64,000 nt of DNA from Tamarix chinensis (GCA_030549775.1 CM060175.1:8618564-8682563); one strand, 5' to 3'; numbered from the stretch's first letter, positions 13,423-25,245 are shown. The notes: generated from the letters alone by a model not told the origin. Program-made: numbers and translations.

Positions 13423-14472
13423 TTTTGCACTAACTTCTGCCTAGTTCTAGACTTGAATTTCAGCATAAAATGACAGGAAAAGCAGAAAAATTAGAACCGA
13501 ATTTTTACAGTAGAAAATATTAAATAACATGAAGAATTTACCTTCAAAACTACTTAAAAACTTGTCCAAACTTATCTCACTTGGTTGCATTCTTTGTATA
13601 CTGAATTCCCTTGTGTAATCAAGGACTGTGCTCATTTTTAAAAGTAAAAATAAGCCCATTTCAGATATGAAAATTTAGACCTGCACATTGTAAAACTAGT
13701 GTAGAAATAGAACAAATGGTGCATAAAAACCTATGAAACCTTAGCTTACTTCATTCTCATTTTATGCATTAAATTTCCATTATATTCTAAATCAAAGCAT
13801 CAATTTTGACGTCTGAAATGCCTTCAAATCAACCCTAACCTAGAAATATATAATCAAATCATTTTGCACTAACTTTTGCTAGTTCTAGACTTTAATTTCA
13901 GCATAAAATGACAGGAAAAGTAGAAACATTAGATCTGAATGTTTATAGCAGAAAACCATAAATAACATGAAGAACTTACCTTTGAAAGTGCTTAAAAACT
14001 TCTCTAAACTTATCTCAGTTGATTGTGTTCTTTATATAATGGATTCCTTGGTCTACTCAATGTCTACTCATTTTTAAAATTAAAAATAAGTTCATTTCAC
14101 ATTTGAAAATTCAGACATGTACATTTATTGCAAAACTAGTGCAGAAACATGAAGAAAGTGCTTTTACAGTGCATATAAACCTATGAAAACTTAGCTAACT
14201 TCATTCTCATTTTATGTATTGAATTTCCATTATATTCTGGAGCAAAGCATCAATTTTGATATCCAAAAGTCCTTAAATTCAACCCTTACTTGGCAATATA
14301 TATCCCAAATCTTTTGCACTAACTTCTACCTAGTTCTAGCCTTTTATTTTAGCATGAAATGATAGGAAAAGTAGAAAAATCAGATTTGAATGTTTACACT
14401 AGAAGACAATACATAACATGAAGAATTTACCTTGGAAAGTGCTTTAAAACTTATCTCTCTTGATTATGTTCT
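13423..14472. repeat. About 440-bp tandem repeat, three copies (last partial)
   Basis: Units begin TTTTGCACTAACTTCTRCC at 13423, 13862 and 14312. They contain TAACATGAAGAATTTACCTT followed by GAAAGTGCTT, which on the minus strand reads as an exon end followed by GTAAGT-like donors. The array belongs to the decayed interior of the CACTA element. Confidence 0.85.
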
Positions 14473-14661
14473 TTGTATACTAGCTTTAGATTCCCTGGTG
14501 CTTTGACAAGAAGACTGGATGACCATGGTGATGTCTTTTTGGATATTTTGATTAATACCTTGATTTTTGACAATTGTATTAGACAAATTATTGTACAATT
14601 GATGAATTATGTATCTTACAATGATGATCAAATTCAATTTGCTATTGGTGTTTGTATTTAA
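14473..14661 (+). pseudogene. Short exon-like ORF, unidentified
   Basis: A 62-codon open segment (RFPGALTRRLDDHGDVFLDI...) lies immediately after the third 440-bp repeat and before the CACTA-type subterminal array. Its amino-acid composition is less biased than the surrounding AT-rich translation noise, and it ends before a long AT-rich stretch as a last exon might. I do not recognise it. It may be a captured exon or chance. Confidence 0.25.
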
Positions 14662-14699
14662 TTAGTATAAGTAGAATTAAAGTTTATTATGGATATAAT

Positions 14700-15445
14700 A
14701 GGTTGTAAGGTGATGTTTTATATATTATTATTGTAATAATGTCTTATCATTAGCAATGATGTCATTGCCAAAAATAACATATAATTATAATAAATTATTA
14801 TCAACAAAATAGTTATTGTAGAAATTAGTAGATTATTGGCAACAAAATAGACGTTGGAAAATACAGTATTGACAAACAAAAAGGTTGTTGCAGAAAATAG
14901 TATATCAATGGCAATGAATAGATTGTTACAAAAAATAAAATATTTGTTCAATAAAATGGTTATTGCAAAATATAAGAGATTTTTTTTTGCAACAAAAATG
15001 TTGTTGTGAAAAATAGTAAAGCTTCAAAATTCATGATGATCATTTATGACAAGAAAATCCTCTTTAGCCACAAAGTTATTGTTGCTAAAAACATCTTTTT
15101 TTAGCAACGACAACAAAGTGTTGCTAAAAATAGCTTTTTTTTTTAAGCAAGGATAGCAAATCGTTGCTAAAAACATCTTTTTTTAGCAACGGCAACAAAT
15201 CGTTGCTAAAAACATCTTTTTTTAGCAACGGCAACAAATCGTTGCTAAAAAACATCTTTTTTTAGTAACGATAATAAATCGTAGCTAAAAACATCTTTTT
15301 TAGCAACGGCACAAATCGTTGCTGAAACCTTTAGTTACGCTATGATATACTACGAAGGCTTGCCGTTGCTGAAAATATAATATTGTTGCTAAAAATATTT
15401 TTAGCAACGAATTTTTTTGTTGCTAAAAATCAAATTTCTTGTAGT
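14700..15445. repeat. Subterminal array and end of a second CACTA-like element
   Basis: From about 15090, five 38-55 bp units carry the inverted pair TTAGCAACG...CGTTGCTAA separated by poly-T. Degenerate GCAACAAAAT/TTGTTGCAAAA motifs extend left to about 14750. The array ends at TTTCTTGTAGT (15435-15445), which resembles the end of a CACTA element (TACTACAAGAAA from outside). The motif differs from that of the outer element, so this is probably one end of another family. Its partner terminus was not found. Confidence 0.6.
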
Positions 15446-16063
15446 AAGGACATAAAAAAGAGATTATATAACAATATAAAGTAATGAAGAAAAACTTCAG
15501 CACCACCACCCATCAAAACCTTTCCTAATATTTTACTTTCAAGATAGCATCTATCATATACTCAATTGATTAAAACAATAAACGAAACATCCAATTTAAC
15601 ATAAATATGGTTTTTTAGCCTGGACTGTAAATCCGGTCAAATCTTGTTAAAATATTTAAATTGACATGTCGAAAATGAAATTAAACATAATCTAATGCAA
15701 ATTATATAATCAATTGAATAAAATAACTCGATTACACAATCCAATTTAAATCCGCAAGAATTTTGACCTAAGAATCCAATTCCGATTAATTTCGCACAAA
15801 AACTTCAAATTGATAGTTCTAACATGAAATTAGATACATATTAAAGGATATTGTAAATTCAATTAATCTAAAATAGCTAAATCGGATAAAACCGACATAT
15901 CCGGATATAGCTGGGTCACAAATCCAATTTTCACAAATCAACCATAACCAATACAATTAACCATTCTAAATCATTCATACAACACATATATATACAATTA
16001 AACAACTAAATTATCTTATCATAAGCTAATTCATTTAAAATTAATCAAAACATAAGTTAGGGT
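15446..16063 (-). repeat. Diverged inverse copies of the 148-bp repeat found at 25880-26650
   Basis: Reading the minus strand, the order CAATTGATTATATAA...AATTTAAATATTTTAACAAGATTTGACCGGATTTACAGTCC follows the 148-bp unit of the array at 25880-26650. This links the CACTA interior to the tandem array outside the LTR nest, in opposite orientation. Confidence 0.6.
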
Positions 16064-16511
16064 TTGAGCATTTATACCAAACGTATTGCAGCGAAATTGG
16101 AGGGAGTGAGGGGTGCTGGAGCTTCGCCGGTGGTCAAGGACCACTCGCCGGTGACGAGCGGCGCTGGAAGCGGGCGGGCGGTGGCGCGCCGTGGGTGTCC
16201 TCGTGTGTTGCTGGTGGCTGCTGCTGCTGCTCCACTGCTGCTGTATTGGACGACGACGACGAGGAGAAACAACAATTGTGTGTTGTCTGCTCGATCGGCG
16301 GCGGCTTGCATGGTGGTGCAGTCTGGGATGAAGCCTTCGAGAAGGAGAATGCCAGGGCAGGGGAATGGACGTCGAGCAAGGGTCAGGGAGGGACTTGTAT
16401 GTAGAAATAAAACAATGGGTACAGGTGCGCCGTGCGCGGGAGGTGAAATTTTGGGGTGTTTTGTTTTTTGGCCGAAACATAAGTATAGGGTGCGCGGGAG
16501 GTGAAATTTTG

Positions 16512-16513
<2 letters not shown>
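16064..16513. other. GC-rich island near the right CACTA end
   Basis: About 450 bp of GC-rich sequence interrupt AT-rich DNA. It has overlapping ORFs on both strands without recognised motifs and a direct duplication of GCGCGGGAGGTGAAATTTTGG (about 16427 and 16493, shown here without its last base pairs). Position suggests the promoter or first exon of the decayed CACTA gene. The ORFs are not supported as proteins. Confidence 0.4.
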
Positions 16514-16546
<33 letters not shown>

Positions 16547-16607
16547 GAGTTGGGGCAATTAAGTGGTTTTTTTTTTGGATTTTAGAGATTTGAAAAAATT
16601 TATTATA

Positions 16608-16655
<48 letters not shown>
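16514..16655. repeat. Poly-T run and (AT)n microsatellite
   Basis: Thirty consecutive T residues lie at 16514-16543, followed by an uninterrupted AT dinucleotide run at about 16611-16655. Confidence 0.95.
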
Positions 16656-16658
<3 letters not shown>

Positions 16659-16659
16659 C

Positions 16660-16820
16660 TTAAATATTTTTAACGACCAATAAATTAATGATTAACGACC
16701 AAAAATTATATTAGTCGTAATAGATATACCATCAACGACAACTTTTGACAATGGTCGTTAATAATATATCAATAACGACAAAAAAAAAATTTGGTCGCTA
16801 AATTGGTCGTTAATGCACCA
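16660..16820. repeat. CACTA subterminal repeats, right end
   Basis: Several TTAACGACCAA/TTGGTCGTTAA motifs in both orientations match the left-end array at 8060-8450, which pairs the two termini as one element. Confidence 0.85.
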
Positions 16821-17380
16821 GTTTGTTGTAGTGGGCCCAGCGAGCCCGACCGCCCATGAGTCAAGACGCCGCGTTTCAACGCTGAAGTCGCGAAAACGCC
16901 GCGTCACGATAAGGAAGAAAGTAACCGTTGCCAGACCAACTCAAACTCCGCGTCTTACCCAAAAATAGACCAAAACTCCGCGTTTCATTTATGGGAAAAA
17001 TAAACCGCCGCGCCCGGCCGGTTTCTCCCTTCCTTTTTCCCTTCCCCTGGACCGCCGGTCCAGCCCTCCTTTCTTCTTCTTCTTCTTCCTCCTCGCGCCG
17101 TCGCCGATTTCCACCTGCAACACGAAACCACGCCGGAGACGCAAAGCCTGCCATGACAGCTCCAGCTCCGGTCGTTTCGCCTCCTCTCCCCGACTGAGTT
17201 CCCCTAGATGTGACCAATCCTCGCAGCCTTCTCCCACACGAAAGTTCTCCTCCTTTTTCAGGCAATTATGACCTGAAAAATTCAGGCCTTGCGCCGGCCA
17301 CGCACGCCGGAAAAAGCCTAACCTAACCCTAACCCTCTAACCTCCCATTTGATTCTTATCATTTTCCGTCCAAATTATCC

Positions 17381-17389
17381 TATAAATAG
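17381..17389 (+). promoter_or_regulatory. TATA box of LTR-B1
   Basis: TATAAATAG lies just upstream of the C-rich leader. The equivalent position of LTR-B2 has TATAAATA at 31308-31315. Conservation in two copies supports an RNA polymerase II start about 30 bp downstream. Confidence 0.6.
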
Positions 17390-17399
17390 CCCTCCTCAC

Positions 17400-17865
17400 C
17401 GCCTTAATCGGGTTCGAAAACTGGGAACCCAATCGGAGCAAAGCCGCGCGCCGCCCTGCCTTCAGACGGCCTTTGCTCCGCCGACAGCCACCCCCACTGC
17501 CTACCCTTGCCACCACGGTCCTCCCTGCACATCCCTCTACGCAACCAACCCCCTTTGACTCCCTGCTTTGCGCCGCACGTGCCGCCCTGGCCGTGCGAAA
17601 AGTCCTCCCCCAATCGACCCCTTCCAGCCCTGCGCCACCTTCGCGTCGCCGCCACTGGCTGTGCCGCCGCCCACAGCACCGCCACTACCCCCCAAAACAA
17701 CCATGGGTTCTTTCTCTACCACCCTATACCTCCCATTTCTCCTGGTTTTTCCTTCCCTAGCTTCCACCTCCATTTCCCCCCTCTCTTCCCTTCCTCCACC
17801 ACCACCGCGCCGCCGCCGCCGCTGCCACCACCTCAGTCAGGTTGCCAACACCCTGAACCCTAAAT
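17400..17865 (+). other. Pyrimidine-rich transcribed leader of LTR-B1
   Basis: A C/T-rich block with CCACC and GCCGCC runs directly follows the TATA box. It parallels blocks at 31370-31780, 22135-22960, 48390-49330 and 52200-52640/54660-55060. ORFs in all frames here reflect composition only. Confidence 0.5.
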
Positions 17866-17879
17866 CTTCAATAATAAAT

Positions 17880-17985
17880 AAAAATAAATAAATAAAATTG
17901 ATTAATGATTTAATCTTATTAACTACTATTAATAGTATTATTATGATTAATATTAACACTATCCTTATTATTACTAACCTAGTGC

Positions 17986-18050
<65 letters not shown>

Positions 18051-18264
18051 CTATCATTAATATTATCATGATTATCATTATTGTTATTATTAGCATTATT
18101 ATTGTTATCCTTATGCTCGCCATATCCAAAAACCCTAACCGTGTTTACCATCGTATTCTCCTTAGTGTTATTATTATTATAATTATTATCATTATTATTG
18201 TTATTATTATTATTATTATTATTTTCATTAATATTATTATCATTATTATTATGATAATTATTAC

Positions 18265-18308
<44 letters not shown>

Positions 18309-19610
18309 GTATCATTATTATTTCCATTAGTGTTATTATTATTACTACTATTATTATTATTACAATGATTATTATTACTATTATTATTATTATTATTAGT
18401 GCTATTATTATTATTAATATTATCATAAGCATTACTATCATTATTACTCCTATTACCATTTTTATTATTATCATTATCGTTACTGTTACTACTCCTATGG
18501 TTATGCTGCTATTATTATTACTATTATTCTTACCATTGTTATTATTTTACTATTAGTGTTATTATTGTTATTAATATTATTATTATCAATATTATTATCA
18601 TTATTACTATTATTGTCATTATTATTATGATTATTATTATTATTATTATTACTACTGTTACCATTGTTATTATTGTTACTATCTTTACTATTTTTATTAT
18701 CAACAATACTATTGTGGTTGTTACTATTATTATTACTAGTACTATTATTATTATTTCTATTACTATTATTATCATTAACTGTATAATTATTATTATCATT
18801 ATTATCCTTATTATTATATCATTATTATTATTATTTTGTTGTTGTTGTATTGATTACTACTATCGTTATTATCCTTAACGTTATACTTTGATATTATTAC
18901 CTTAGTATGTTGTTATGCTTAGTATTGCCACAACTATTGTATTATTATTATTATTACTGTGATTATTATTATTGTTATTTTTATTATTGTTATTATTGTT
19001 ACCATCATTATTGCTATCATCACTATTATTTTTACTATGATTAATACTAGTGTTATTATGTTTATTTTCTCACTATTATTATTATCGCTAATATTCCTAT
19101 TAATATTATTTCTAGTGCTCTTACCATCATTTATATTATTACTATTATTATTATTACTATTATTGATTGTTAATATTAATATTATTATTGTTGCTATTAT
19201 TATTTTGTTATTATTAAAATTATTATTATTATTGATGTTATTATTATTGTTGTTATTATTAATACTATTATTGTTGATGTTATTATTATTGGTACCATTA
19301 TGGTCGTTACTCTTATCATTATTATTACTATTGCTATTATTATTTTCATTACTACTACTCCTTCTGCTATTATTATTATTACTATTATTATTATTATTGT
19401 TATTATTATTATTATTATTATTATTTGATACTGTCATTATTTTATTGGTAATATTACTATCACTAACGCCACTATAATTTCAATTGTTATTAATATCATT
19501 ATTATCATTATAGCCATTATTATTCTTATTATGAGTATTATTATTATAAGTAGTATTCTTATTATTGTTAGTATTTTTAGTAACTACTATTATTAATATC
19601 GAAACCCTCA
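17880..19610. repeat. Very large degenerate (ATT)n microsatellite
   Basis: About 1.7 kb is almost entirely ATT-type triplets (ATT, ATC, GTT, ACT variants), with a pure run near 17985-18040. The related LTR-B2 has only about 350 bp of similar sequence (32110-32450). ORFs of poly-Ile, poly-Leu or poly-Asn across this block are not genes. Confidence 0.95.
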
Positions 19611-21049
19611 CCCTAATGCTTTGGATTTTACTAAAACCCACTTTAATTAGTGATAATCCATTTAAGCTATTGTAAGAATAGTAATAACCCTACCCTTAAT
19701 TTATAAACCCCTATTATTAATATTAGCATTATTATTAGGCCATGATAGGGGTAAGATAGGAATTTTGATAATTTCGGTAGAGGGAGATTAACCCTAAGTA
19801 TTTCCCTCTTATAGGTGAACCGGGTCAAACCCCAGGAGGTGTAGGAGCATGCTCCAAGCCCGGCGCCGATTTAGGTAAGGACGTAACTAAGGCCACTAGT
19901 GTGTATTGCATGTTTTTACCTGTCTTGTATACTTGTGCTGTTGTATGCTATAAATTGTATATTATCTGTGTATTGTGTAGCGCAGCATGGAACCGAGGTA
20001 CGTTCTCGTGCTCTCGGCTGTGTGTATTAATATGTTATGGTGCAAGTATGGTGTGATGTGATGTGACATGTTGTGATGTGACCCCTACGACATGCATGCT
20101 AGGTTTTGTGAGGAAGTGTTGTGAAGTGGGGACTTGAAAAAGAAAAAAATAAGCGAGTAAGATAACCAAAGGGAAGTACGTCGGTTAACATAGGTATAGG
20201 CGATTTAAGGAACTCATAATTTGTGAGATGATGAGGAAGGGGAAAACAAGTAAATAGAAGCATGGGAATAAAAATAAGGTTGCATGGGGGAAACTAGGGT
20301 TTGATGGAAATGATAGAGTTGACATGGGGGGAAATGATAGGGTTTGCATGGGGAAGTTAACGTTGGCATGAGGACGAACCTTACGTATGAAAAGATACCT
20401 TGGGATGTGAGGGAGTCAGTGGGAGGCCCATTTGGGAGTCTGGAGGCTCGAGGCGAAATATAGTACGTAGGGTCTTATAAGGTACCCGATTAGGGTTTTG
20501 GGAAGAATTAGTAATATGAAAAAGGCGAAAGGAAAAAGGTTAAGGGTGAGTGAGGTGCGGGTTGAGAGTGAGGGTTTTGTTATACTTAATGATTATGGAA
20601 GTTTGAGAGAGAAGGAATATTGGGAGAACGGGAGAGGTTACCTTTGGGAAGAGAAAGGTATTAAAGTTGAAGTGGAAAACTAGAGTTTTAGGGTCACAGG
20701 TAGAATCGATGGGTAAAGTGATATGATTTGGGGATTGGACCAGAATGAGATGAGGTGTTGAGGATAACTGAATTAACGGTAGTGAAGTAAGAGGAGGCTG
20801 GACCACATAGGTCCAGCTAGGGTTTCAAGGGAAACCCTTGAGACTAGTGACAGGTGGGGTCCGATATCACGAGGTGTTGCGTGTATAGCGGGGAATTGGA
20901 CATCGAGGTGCGATAAGGGGTGCACGAGTTCCAAGATATGGGACGGGCCCTCCTAGGAGGATGATTGTGGATATAGTTAGCCATGCATGTCAAGGGTAAA
21001 ACACTTTCTAATAAGATACGTTAAAATACTAATCACTTAAAGAGAAAGA

Positions 21050-21430
21050 TGCTGAGCCGGGGCCCAGACCGGTCCACCGGCGAATAATAGTGGCCAGGAG
21101 CCGGGGTGCCCTGGAGACCGTGCCACCGGCGAACAATAGTGGTCGGGAGCATTTTGCCCTGTATGATTTCCGGTCCACCGGCTATAATAGTGGGGGTTAC
21201 CGTGCTCAGCAAACCAAACATAAAATTGATAAGACATGAGAAAGATACTAAATACTTACAGTGGAACACCATGTGAGTCGGGGCCAGACCGGTCCACCGG
21301 CAAATAATAGTGGCTAGGAGCGTTTTGCCCTGGAGACCGAGCCACCGGCAAACAATAGTGGCCAGGAGCGTTCTGCCCTGTACATATCTCCGGTCCATCG
21401 GCTATAATAGTGGGGTTCCCGCACTCACGT
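21050..21430 (+). repeat. CCACCGG...ATAATAGTGG sub-repeats, two clusters of three, LTR-B1
   Basis: Each unit of about 50-60 bp reads GACCGGTCCACCGGC, AATAATAGTGG, CCAGGAGC, TTTTGCCCTG, and the third unit of each cluster ends in ATAATAGTGGGG. The two clusters are separated by a spacer with AAATACTTACAGTGGAACAC and CATGTGAGTCGGGGCC. The arrangement recurs in every giant LTR here. Confidence 0.9.
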
Positions 21431-22134
21431 GGGTTGATAAAGATTATGTGTGAAATGGACATATTATTATTAACGAGAATAAAGAATAAGTCACCGGAAA
21501 GTACTCAGACTTTATCTTGTTGTTATTGCATGTGCCTTATGTGATTGTGTATGCAGACTACGTGGCATGATTGTATGCTTGGCCCTAGCGCCTACGCCCT
21601 TACTCAGTACTGGACCCGTACTGATACTATGCTGGTTGAATGGGTCCTGTGATGATCCACCAATGGTGGGGAGCAGACCTTTGATGCAGGTTTTGATCGG
21701 TTGCTAACTGGGGTGGAAGGTTGACTTGAGTGAGTAAGTGGTCCGGATATTTACCCTTTTGGAATTTGTTTGTTTAATCAAATTCGTCTTGGAAGTCACA
21801 AGTTTAATACTTAAATTCTCAAAGGGCCTTATCGTACCTTGTTATTCCGTGTTTTAAGGACTGTGATATATGGATTTTTAAATTGTATTTCGGAATGTAC
21901 ATTTTTACCTTCGCACTCCGATTTTGTAGAACTCGTATTTTATGAATGATTTGTTCTGGTTTTATTCTTTCTAGCCTTAGCACTTAGTATCGGGTCGGTA
22001 GCTATGGATCGATCTGGTACTAAGTGTGGCAGTAATGCCCCCGAGTTTACGGTTTTAATTCTCTTGCTTCCGCTAAAACTTTTGATTTAAACGAAATTTT
22101 TCTATAGTAAATTTGGGGGTGTTACAGCCGGCCA

Positions 22135-22960
22135 CCACCTCGCTGCCACCTTCTCCCACCATTTGTCTCACCCCCCCTCTCTCTCTCCCCTGCATTTTTC
22201 ACCAACATGGAACCGGGCAGCCATGCACCCCATCCCGCATGGCTCCCCTTTACTCCCCATCGTCCCCTTCTCCCTGCCACCCTGTGATGCCCTGCCACCC
22301 GATCATCCCCTATCCCCTACCCTTCCTCTTCTTTTTCTTCTCCCCTTCAACCATTTTCTGCCCATTCCCTTCGAGCCATCTTTCTCCCCCGATTTCCCTT
22401 CCTCCATTCTTCTTTCCCCTCCATTTTCCCCCTTTGTTCTGCACGCCGCCACCCTCCGCCGCTCCGACCGCCGCACCCAGCCCTTGTACCGCTTCCTTCA
22501 CCCTTCTACTACCGCCCTGCACCACCCCAACATTATCTAAGCCACCCCGCTACTCCCTCTTCCTCCCCCTTTCTTTTTCTCCTTGTTTTTCACCCCTCTC
22601 GACAACCCACCTCTAACCCCTCCTTCCGCTGCTATCCGGCCGACTCTGCCGCCGCCTAGACCACCAATCTCCTCCCTGCAACCTCCTCTACCACCGCCAT
22701 ACTTTATTTTCCCGAAACTAGCCCTTTCACCCATCCATCTTTCCCTCCACTTTTCCTTCCTTCTCAGCCCTTCCACCTCGACCCACTTCAGCAGCCACCT
22801 TCGCCACCTCATCGTCGCCGCCTCAGCCGCCCTTGGCTGCCAACAACCCATCCTCAGCATCCACCTACACCCCCTCTTCACTCCTGCACCATCCCCTTGC
22901 CTCCAAACCTCCCCATCTACCTTCTTTCCTAGCCCAAATACCCTAACCCGAAAATAACCA
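22135..22960 (+). other. Pyrimidine-rich leader of LTR-A1
   Basis: Extremely C/T-rich, with a block near 22850-22940 closely matching 54950-55030 in LTR-A2. ORFs on either strand are shadows of composition. Confidence 0.5.
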
Positions 22961-23016
22961 TCTTTTCTCCTATCACCCCCTCTTCGAGCCCTTTTTCCTT
23001 TTATTTTTGCATGCAG

Positions 23017-23040
23017 CTCATGCTGCATATGCAGCATGAG
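23017..23040. promoter_or_regulatory. Perfect 24-bp palindrome in LTR-A1
   Basis: The half-site CTCATGCTGCAT is followed immediately by its exact reverse complement. Related but imperfect palindromes sit at the same place in other copies: CTCATGCTGCATGTAC... at 1820-1843 and CTCATGCTGCATGAG near 55108. Function is unknown; a dimeric protein site or RNA hairpin at the end of the leader is possible. Confidence 0.7.
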
Positions 23041-23929
23041 TTCCTGCATTTATTGGCCAATTTTATTAAAAATTTTAAGGTATGATAATATTTAAATTAA
23101 TTATTTCCTTAAGCAAAATTTATGAAGTCTTATATCTTGATTTCCTTATTTCTAATAAATATTTATATTATTTTTAGGTATTAGTTTTTCTAATTAAAGC
23201 TTGAATCTTTAACCGGGATCCCGGTAAGATTCAAATCTTGTGGGGAATTAAGGTAATCGTTAAAGACCACTTAAACGCATGATAAATGTATGATTACACA
23301 TTAAGAATTTTAATATTTTATTATGGTTGATATATGGTTGTTGATACAAATTATATGTTTGCTTGTATTCTTTAATAAAAAGGAAAGTATGCTATTTTAT
23401 GTGATATGTGTGGAAATATGGTCTAAAGGAAGAATTTGATTATTAATGAAATTGTTAATTACTTATCTATGTTATTTTATGTTATTGTGACCATTTATGC
23501 ATGAATAATGTTATTGTGATCCCTAGGGGCATCTTTGTAATATTCCTTGTGTTAGATTATGGCCTAATATTTGTGGGTGCTAATATGTATTATATTAAAA
23601 TATAATAGTTGGTGGAGTTGGATATTGTTAATGGAGTGTTAGTATTATTATTCCATGTGGTAATGTTAATTTAATAAATGTGAAGTGAATGAGTATCTGA
23701 TTATTGTGCTTTTGGTGATCACCTTAATTAAGACACTAATACTTAAAGTGAAAGACCTCGAGATCGGGAATGGTGACTCTTTAGGGGTCGCTACCCTAAA
23801 GGCGTGGTTTAGTCCACGATTATTCTGGTATTTGCTGGTGTGCCTTTGTGCCCCAGCTAGGCACTATATCTTACTCTTTCTAGCTCTACAGACCTAGTTA
23901 GGGGGTACGCATACTTATGGATTAGGTGT

Positions 23930-24075
23930 CCTTGTTGGTAGGGTACTGAGTAGCTTTATGCACCAGTACGACCAGGGTACCTTTGCGTCCTTGGGTTCTT
24001 GGTTGAAGGGTACTGAGTAGCTTGTATGCATCGGTACGACCGGTGTACCTTTGTGTCCCGGGTTCTTAATCTCCC
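23930..24075 (+). repeat. About 75-bp tandem duplication in LTR-A1
   Basis: Two units share GGGTACTGAGTAGCTT, TGCAYCRGTACGACC and GTACCTTTGYGTCC. The same pair is present in LTR-A2 at about 57830-57965. Confidence 0.8.
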
Positions 24076-24169
24076 ATCCGAGGCAAATAAATGGATTTGT
24101 TGTGTTGATAAAAGAGAGGAAAACTACTAATCATGAAAGTGAAAGATTATGAGCTGGGCCCAGTTGGAT

Positions 24170-24565
24170 TATGATCTTGATTACCGATCCACCAGTTATA
24201 ATAGTGGCCCAGGAGCGTGTTGCCCTAGCAAGTGATTATGAGTATCGATCCACCGGATATAATAGTGGCCCAGGAGCGTGTTGCCCTGGATGATGTTGAT
24301 ATGTATCCCGATCCACCGGCAATAATAGTGGGGGTCCCGAGCTCAATAAAACCAGTTATGTATGTGAATAAAGTTATGGAAAAATACTAATCACTTATAG
24401 TGGAACACCATGTGAGTCGGGGCCAGACCGATCCACCGGCGAATAATAGTGGCTAGGAGCGTTTTGCCCTGGAGACCGATCCACCGGCATATAATAGTGG
24501 TTAGGTGCATTCTGCCCTATAAGTGACCGATCCATCAGCTATAATAGTGGGGTTCTCGTGCTCAA
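24170..24565 (+). repeat. CCACCGG...ATAATAGTGG sub-repeats, two clusters of three, LTR-A1
   Basis: Same organisation as 21050-21430: GATCCACCGG, ATAATAGTGG, CCAGGAGCGT, TTGCCCTG. The spacer again contains ACTTATAGTGGAACACCATG. Confidence 0.9.
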
Positions 24566-25245
24566 ATGGATATAAAATATGAGATTGATTGAATAATGAT
24601 GGACTAATGGCTTAAGGCCCAAAGGTATTGATTTTGCACTATGACATAGCTTAAGGCCAAAAGTATCGATTGTTCATAACTACCTATTGATATCTGATGT
24701 GATTGTTAATTATGTGAATGTTATATGTACATATCTTGTTATATATGTATGTAGTTTTGTATCATGTGTGACATTATAGGCCTGCTTTTTAGTGTGACTT
24801 TAAAGGGTTACTTAGTACCGTAGTACTGAAGGGTTCCATTCGTGGGGCCCCTGCCTATTCAATGGGTAGTGTCCCTTGCAGGTCTTTTCAGGTGCTATTC
24901 AAGTGGGCAACAAGAAAGAGAGTAAGGATTATCCGGACTTTTAGGGTTCTCCCTTTACTTTTACTTTCTGGTTTAAATGTATTCCTTGTTTTTGTAACCA
25001 CCACTGGTGGATTCTAACTTTGTAAAGTGTACTGCGCTACTATGATTTAAACATGTTTTGGAAATCTAGTAAAGTGTATCTCATTCCTTTAGCCTTAGCA
25101 CTTGGGTACTGGAACGGTATAAGTGAACCGGTATAGTACTAAGTGTGGCGGTAATATCCCCGAAATTCACCGTTTTATATTTTGCTTCCACTAATTGTTT
25201 TAAATAAAATGAAATTTTTTAGGAGTGAATTTTGGGGGTGTTACA

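Larger units (their letters stand above)
8047..16833 (-). mobile_element. CACTA (En/Spm-type) DNA transposon, non-autonomous or decayed
   Basis: The left terminus is CACTACCAGAAATGAGG and the right terminus reads TTTGTTGTAGTG, i.e. CACTACAACAAA from outside in. The 3-bp duplication GGC (8044-8046 and 16834-16836) is perfect. The related LTR-B2 shows the unfilled site, GTGGCCCAGTG at 30847-30857. Both ends carry CACTA-style subterminal arrays of AACGACCAA/TTGGTCGTT. The 8.8-kb interior holds large tandem duplications and no intact transposase ORF. A GC-rich block near the right end suggests transcription on the minus strand; that orientation is inference. Confidence 0.9.
7413..22126 (+). mobile_element. 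Solo LTR-B1 inserted in LTR-A1, itself split by CACTA
   Basis: It begins TGAAATACCCCAAAATCC and ends TTTGGGGGTGTTACA, between perfect GCCGG duplications (7408-7412, 22127-22131). With the CACTA element removed it is about 5.9 kb. Its close relative at 30432-34541 is 4.1 kb, and most of the difference is an expanded ATT-type microsatellite at 17880-19600. Only LTR sequence is present, so it is a solo LTR. Confidence 0.88.
6750..25245 (+). mobile_element. Solo LTR-A1 (giant LTR) containing nested insertions
   Basis: It starts TGTAATCCCCCAAAATTTTA and ends TTTGGGGGTGTTACA, flanked by a perfect 5-bp duplication ATAAA (6745-6749 and 25246-25250). After removing the LTR-B1 insertion (7413-22126 plus duplication) it is about 3.8 kb. 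There is no internal domain, primer site or second LTR, so it is a solo LTR. Shared family features are the pyrimidine-rich leader, a 24-bp palindrome and two sub-repeat arrays. The end sequences resemble Tekay/Del chromoviruses (inference). Confidence 0.88.

Noticed and set aside
16031..16562. ORFs up to 175 codons in the GC island of the CACTA
   Set aside because: Several frames on both strands are open at once and one depends on translating the poly-T run; no motif.
17837..19477. Long ORFs encoding poly-Ile, poly-Leu or poly-Asn
   Set aside because: They are translations of the ATT microsatellite in different frames; no codon bias, motif or start context supports a protein.
21033..21462. 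Minus-strand ORFs of 66-121 codons with repeated RSGP/HYYS motifs
   Set aside because: They read through the CCACCGG sub-repeats and repeat with them; not protein-coding.
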